Source of the DNA: Antedon mediterranea
Lineage: Eukaryota; Echinodermata; Crinoidea; Comatulida; Antedonidae
DNA: 64,000 bases
NCBI RefSeq assembly: GCF_964355755.1
Contig: NC_092680.1
Span: forward strand, 17,523,001-17,587,000
Direction: 5' to 3'
Shown: piece after piece, positions 59,371-64,000 of the stretch
Layout of the letters: every line of letters begins with the position of its first letter
Position numbering within the stretch: the stretch's first letter is position 1
Notes under the pieces: generated by a model
Seen by the model: the letters and a program-made list of their open reading frames with translations, nothing else
What the model was told of the DNA's origin: nothing
The model's database searches: none
Translations under genes and position numbers: made by a program

Positions 59371-60034
59371 ATTAGTAGTTTCTAAATCTGATCGAAAATC
59401 CGGTGATATTTCATACTTACCCTGTTACTTTTGACAGTATTGTATTGTCCAGTTAGCTCTCGATCTGTATTTGAATAATTTTGCTTGAACTGGTACTGGT
59501 TGTAATGTGATATAGTATTCAAAATCGATTGCTTCTTTAAGTTTAAAGAGCTATTGGAAACGATGGTGTAGAGTCTTTTGATTTCCGCTCCAGTATACTA
59601 TTATATAAATAATTTATATACATTATATACATACACAATTGTCAACAGGTACCTCAAGTCAACAGAACAAAGAACAGTCTTTACACTGCTTTGATTTTAT
59701 TGAATTCTGCAATGAGAATTGCTTCTCTGTCAATAAAGCTAATAAAAGCTTAAGTTTTAGTTTCAATTTAGTTTCAGTTTCAAAGCATTTCAAATACTGT
59801 ACATTAAAGATAAATATACAAATGCTTGTATGGATAAGAGCGAAGCTCGTTTACCGGCCACTAATTAGTTAAGTACATTACAAACAACATGAAGACAGGA
59901 CAAAGGTACAATACATAACAAGGCATGTGAAACCTTAAACTATTGGAATAACTAATATATTTAAAAAAAATAATAATGTTAAATTACTGAAGTAAGTTTA
60001 ACAGAAAGATTATATATATATTTACTGGTATTAT

Positions 60035-60170
60035 ATACCACTGTGGGTATCAGCCACTGATACCCACAGCATTGTCATTTTTTCAGTAATTTGCCTTTGG
60101 ATTTATATTTCGCCAATGAGCTATGCTCGACGCGATTATGAGATCATGTTCCGAATATGAGCACTGTTTC
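60035..60170 (+). repeat. Inverted partner of the hammerhead-bearing repeat
   Basis: GATACCCACAGCATTGTCATTTTTTCAG is the complement of the left part of the 60476-60640 repeat. GAGCTATGCTCGACGCG at 60118 is the inverse of CGCGTCGAGCATAGCTC at 60731-60747. The two form a ~700-bp inverted-repeat structure around the tRNA-like sequence. Confidence 0.7.
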
Positions 60171-60373
60171 TATAATTTACAGTATGATTTATATACAATT
60201 TACACAGTGCTACGCAACATCATTGATTTACATATACACAATATTATTTAAAAAACCGTTGCGAATTAAAGTTGGAATTTATTCTGACTTGTTAAGCCTC
60301 CACTGATTGTGAGGGCGTTTGTTGTATGAGAGAATGTATCTGGTGGGTGAAAATCTGTGATAATACCATACAT

Positions 60374-60445
60374 GGCTCTGTGGTCTAGTGGTATGATACT
60401 CGCCCTGTAAGCGAGAGGTTGCAGGTTCGAATCCAGCCAGAGACA
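60374..60445 (+). tRNA. tRNA-Thr(TGT)-like sequence, possibly a pseudogene
   Basis: This is a 72-nt cloverleaf candidate. The acceptor GGCTCTG pairs with CAGAGAC (one mismatch). The A box TGGTCTAGTGG and B box GGTTCGAATCC are both intact. The anticodon stem CTCGC/GCGAG is perfect, with loop CCTGTAA giving anticodon TGT. The T stem has one A-A mismatch and position 33 is C rather than the near-universal T, so it may be a decayed tRNA gene or a SINE head. Confidence 0.5.
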
Positions 60446-60475
60446 TTTTTTCATACAACTAAAAAATATGGAACT

Positions 60476-60640
60476 GAAAAAAATGACAATGCTGTGGGTA
60501 TCAGTGGCTGGATCTCAATGGAGATACAAAAATAAAAAGCGAAAAGCTAAATCAAAACGATAAAGTAAACAGCCAAAAAGTTAGCAGAGCTTTCGGGCAA
60601 CACTAGCCCTTCATCAGTGCAAGTGAAGGAATTTGAATAA
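60476..60640 (-). ncRNA. Dispersed repeat with hammerhead-ribozyme-like core, copy 2
   Basis: On the minus strand CTGATGA (60617-60611) is followed by one A, a GGGC/GCCC stem with TAGTGTT loop, GAAA (60594-60591), a GC/GC mini-helix with TCT loop, and TA at the expected cleavage position. This is the order of a minimal type I hammerhead. Such motifs are known in the terminal repeats of Penelope-like retroelements and in retrozymes (established knowledge). Weak points are the extra A before helix II and the lack of an obvious helix I. The rest matches 53264-53412. Confidence 0.5.
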
Positions 60641-61147
60641 CGTCAGAGTATAAAGTGTGGAAATATATATATATATACTGTAAGTATATAGAACAGTGCT
60701 CATATTCGGAACATATTCGATCTCATAAACGCGTCGAGCATAGCTCATTTTTAAGTAACAACAATAAATAAGTATACAACAAAGTTCAAAATAGTGAATT
60801 TAAAAATAATCTTTAGAAACTAGGCTTTAACCATTGTTGCCTCATCTATACAATATTAAAAAATGGAATCTTATACACAGACAATTATTGTTGAATGTAT
60901 TGTTATCCAACGCTATCCAATAAGCATGAAGTAGAGCGTACAGAAAACCATAAATGGCAATAGCAGCAATGCTTAGTTATACCAGGGATATTCCAAATAA
61001 TTCCTCCAGGGTTATATAAATAATCTGGTGGAATGCTTTGTATCCGTTGAACTGGGTACACATCTGCGGGTTTAATTAAAGCCAGGAAGTACATACCATG
61101 CTGCAGGCTAATGTACTTATTGGCATCTAAAGATCAATAATAACAAA

Positions 61148-61620
61148 ATGAAAGTGTGGAAATATGTAGACAACCTCACACTTGGTGAAAATAGGACTAG
61201 TGGTGATACATCGATTCAAACTAGTTTAGACACTCTGTTTGAATGGAGCATTAATAATAAACTTAAACTAAATACAAATAAATGCCTTGCAATGCATATC
61301 AATTTTCGTAAACGTATATCCCCCTATCCTGATTTGCATATATCTAATCACTCTTTTGCTATAGTACAGGAAGTTAAATTGTTAGGTGTAATCTTTCAAA
61401 AGTAGATAGAATTTGTATTCAAGCTAACAAGAAAATGTGTATGATACGCAAGTTGAAAGAAGCAGGTATTAATAGTAATGAACTTATTTCTGTTTACAAG
61501 GGTTATTTAATACCGGTGCTTGAGTATGCAGCCCCTTTGTGGCATGCTGGTCTTACGCATGTGAATCAGGTGGAAAAGATTCAGAAGCGTGTCTGCAAAA
61601 TTGTGTTGGGCAAAGAGTAC
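61148..61620 (+). pseudogene. LINE reverse transcriptase fragment (CR1/L2/jockey-like), frameshifted
   Basis: The first frame (61148-61405) encodes KYVDNLTLGENR and INNKLKLNTNKCLAMH, the YxDD-type catalytic region (here YVDN) and following segment of a non-LTR reverse transcriptase. After a frameshift near 61400 the second frame encodes NKKMCMIRKLKEAGI, LEYAAPLWHAGL and VEKIQKRVCKIVLG, the thumb region. The YVDN motif departs from the catalytic YxDD. The element stops abruptly at a fragment of the GTPase family. Confidence 0.85.
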
Positions 61621-61830
61621 ACTACAACATTCTCAATGTCAACATGCATCAATAGATTGTAACCATCAGAATTGTCGCGTTTCGTTGATCTGCTTTCAGA
61701 TTTTCTGATATACACTATTGGCATTGAGGAGGTAGTTTTACTTTCATGTAAGAATGTCACTCTTGAATAAATCGTTTAATGCAGCAGCGGCAACTTTAAG
61801 CAAATTAATGTCTTTCTCTAACATTATACA
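61620..61830 (-). pseudogene. Decayed fragment of the split Roc-COR GTPase family
   Basis: ACTACAACATTCTCAATGTC, ACATGCATCAATAGATTGTAACCA-like sequence and TTACTTTCATGTAAGAATGTC match the region around DFAGQ to G4 of copies 1-5, in the same orientation. Large internal deletions remove the DFAGQ motif itself. It adjoins the LINE fragment directly, and copy 5 begins less than 100 bp downstream of it on the plus coordinate. Confidence 0.8.
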
Positions 61831-61928
61831 ACTTGCCGCATGTATGAGATAGGTATGTGTATATGCAATCGTCATTTAGTGACAGGTACCAGCAAGCCAT
61901 CTAAATATAATTAATTGTTGGCAACTTC

Positions 61929-64000
61929 TCAAATAGCAACTTGTCTAGTGGTTATCGGTCTACTGCATGTAAAACTAAACTGTAAAATTAAAGCATTTTA
62001 AAATCAAGTTAGGTTAAAATAAGTATATTTACAGTGCATGTAATTTGTTCACGCGAATCCAACGTTTCAAAGAGAAAAAATCGCCTACTCTCTTTTCCAC
62101 TACATGAACGAATAGCTGCGACGTTCATGTTCTTCTCGCGTGGTTGCTGAGCTTTTCGATTTGCTCATGAAAGCGTCATAGGTCATGTCCTGATCTCTGA
62201 TTAGTTGCGCAATATTTCGCTTCGCAAAAAGTTGAAACAATTCGAACTAGTAAATTTCGCTGCAGCAAAAATCAAGGAACTAGAATTCGTCGCAGAAAGG
62301 GAGTATGACAAACAAAAACTCGAATACGCATGCGTAGAGCATAATTCAATTCAATTCAATTCAATTAAAACTTTATTATCCCCATGGGGAAACTCTGTTG
62401 GCCTTTTCAAAAGTACAGTACATACAAATATAAAATGGATACAGTACATAAAATATAAATACGATAAAAAAAGACGCTTTCGATTCGCGCGAACAAATTC
62501 GCCTAGTGGAAAATCAGCTTTAGACAATTATAATAAAGAGAACGGAACCATTAGGAAACTATTATCATCGCGAAAGCTATTTATTTTGGGTTTTGGGACT
62601 AATGTATAGGTCCATGCTGCTCGACCCAAAGTACGTCTGTGAAAAGAGACGAAGACTCACGGTTAAACGATTTTGGATTCTCATCCTTTGATTGGTTGAC
62701 GCAAATCAACACACTGCGGAAAAAAATGTTCTCACGTGTCGTGAAGTCACGTGTCTCTGAGGATGTTCAATACACGGGAAAATAATGTATCAAAACGAGC
62801 GGCGTTTTTTTTGTAAGAAATATTTCTTCTTTATCACCAATCAACAGTAGGGTTGTATTTCTGATACGTTTACGTTTACGTTTACGTTTACTCGACAATA
62901 TTAATGTATTTAAATGTCAAGTACATCAATATAATTTTAAAATGTTATGGAATAATTACGTAAATGTTGGTTTCACCATACAGTATAAAAATAGTGAAAC
63001 TGCATCGTGCATTGTAATTATGTTATGTTAATACGAGTGAAAACGTTGCTGAAACTAAAAACGTTGCTATGTTTTTCAAAAAATTTCCTTTCCCGTAAAA
63101 TGTGGCCTACTGTTTGTAAAACACAATTTGCAATGCTACTAATATGTCTGTTTTCACTTAGCAAACAAAAAACAGACTTACATTAACGGTGTTACATCTT
63201 ACTACAGAGAACAAAAATCAAAATAAATATATTTACCTCTGGTTTACGATACACTTTGTGATGTGCATCTACTCTGTATTCATTCAATGCAGAGACATCG
63301 TTACTTAATGTAATAAGATTCACCAAACACATTGTTCCATCCAAAGAACTACATCTTTCACACACTGGACCACAAATATACTGATCATGAAAGTAATCCG
63401 GATTAAAAGTCTGTTCGATTATTCCTTCAATCGAATTAAGAATTGTCTGTAAGATATTAACTGACTGACTCGGAATTTCTTTAGACACTGACAGTTTGAT
63501 CAGATTTCTATCATAAAAGAAAATACTGCCAGAAGAAACTGTGTCAGTGTTTATTTGAAAAAAGCAGGTGTCACTTGCTCTGAATCGTGCACAGTTATAA
63601 TAAATATTATTCCAATCAAATACTTGGCAGCATTTTGCAATAAGTCGAAGAAATACAAACTCCAGTAACATTTCACCAAAATCGAAATAAAAAATATCAG
63701 AAGTACAATCAATATACTCAAATTCACGTTGTTGTAAATCAATTTTGGGCAATTTGCAAGGAAGACAAAATGTTCCAACTTGATCAACTTGATTAGTTAT
63801 TGTAAGTGGAAACATCAACTGTGTTCCAACCAAGTACCGAATCACATAAGGATAAACTCTCCAAATTCCTTTCATTCGGCAAATGTGTTCCAATAGTCTA
63901 CTGTCTACAATCCCTGTTTCTTGTAATCGCTGCCAAAGATCAGATAAAGCTCTGTTTCTTTTGTGTGGTTCAGGTACATTCACTAATAATTTCAGAATGT
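61929..64000 (-). CDS. Split Roc-COR membrane GTPase, copy 5 (partial, window edge)
   Basis: The frame is open from the window edge at 64000 down to 63237. It covers the COR region from ILKLLVNVPEPHKRN to YRKPE, with CxxC pairs FCLPC and VCERC. A donor (GAG then GTAAAT) is followed by a 1257-bp intron and a last exon 61979-61929 coding FSFTCSRPITTRQVAI. The intron is longer than in the other copies and contains a MITE-like repeat (62048-62525) with a nested retroelement tail. The G domain and membrane block lie beyond the window, so whether the gene is intact cannot be judged. The seen part has no lesion. Confidence 0.85.
62048..62525. mobile_element. MITE-like repeat in intron of copy 5, relative of 14440-14735
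   Basis: It shares GAGAAAAAATCGCC, TTCGCTTCGCAAAAAGTTG and CCTAGTGGAAAATC with 14440-14735. GTTCACGCGAATCCAA at the left and TTCGATTCGCGCGAAC at the right are inverted relative to each other. A retroelement-type tail (ATTCAATTCAATTCAATT then CTTTATTATCCCCATGGGG, 62344-62390) is nested inside. Confidence 0.55.
62526..63236. other. Remainder of copy 5 intron
   Basis: No gene is visible. About four units of TTTACG occur at 62868-62891. The rest is AT-rich unique sequence. Confidence 0.5.

Noticed and set aside
60266-60454. Minus-strand 62-codon frame with a WLDSNLQPLAYRAS start
   Set aside because: The peptide is the antisense of the tRNA-like sequence, a well-known false protein pattern.
62868-62891. 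TTTACG repeats that look telomere-like
   Set aside because: Only about four units, not the animal TTAGGG motif, and inside an intron.

Overview
This is a 64 kb piece of an animal nuclear genome. It is AT-rich, its genes have introns, and it is crowded with transposon remnants, hairpin MITEs, minisatellites and tRNA-derived SINE-like repeats. The repeat style (frequent TAGGCCTA motifs, CR1/L2- and Tx1-like LINE ends) suggests a marine invertebrate deuterostome, perhaps an echinoderm. That placement is an inference and is weakly supported.

Left part (0-21.3 kb, + strand). A small unrecognised gene (436-3890, about 240 residues, seven exons, first exon tentative) is followed by 5 kb of mobile DNA: a large fold-back element, a second inverted-repeat pair and a LINE 3' end. 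Next comes a complete 17-exon gene for mitochondrial elongation factor G2 (GFM2, 9187-21262). All splice phases agree and give 767 residues. Its introns carry SINE-like copies, two MITEs with internal tandem repeats, and two minisatellites, one of which starts at a splice donor.

Right part (21.7-64 kb, - strand). Five tandem copies of one gene family run convergently toward GFM2: copy 1 (21699-24927, intact), copy 2 (28782-31857, pseudogene), copy 3 (40158-43172, intact), copy 4 (54214-57479, two frameshifts) and copy 5 (61929-64000, cut by the window edge). A decayed sixth fragment lies at 61620-61830. The product is a Roc-COR type GTPase whose G domain is split. The P-loop and switch I lie near residues 55-83 and the DFAGQ motif near residue 474, and between them sits a block with about 8-10 hydrophobic, probably membrane-spanning, segments. 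I know of no described family with this architecture, and it is the main candidate here for an undescribed system. Every copy also has a short, conserved 3' exon behind a small intron; the long reading frames miss it because they run on into intron sequence.

Between the copies are duplicated flanking blocks, a 50-bp minisatellite, paired hairpin MITEs, a hAT-like element with an exact 8-bp target duplication, a 4 kb satellite built from hairpin-bearing subunits, segmental duplications, LINE fragments, and a dispersed repeat with a hammerhead-ribozyme-like core. The GTPase/COR parts of the copies are much more alike than their membrane parts. This fits an expanding, partly dying family of membrane-anchored signalling GTPases, possibly sensors, but no function is shown by the sequence.
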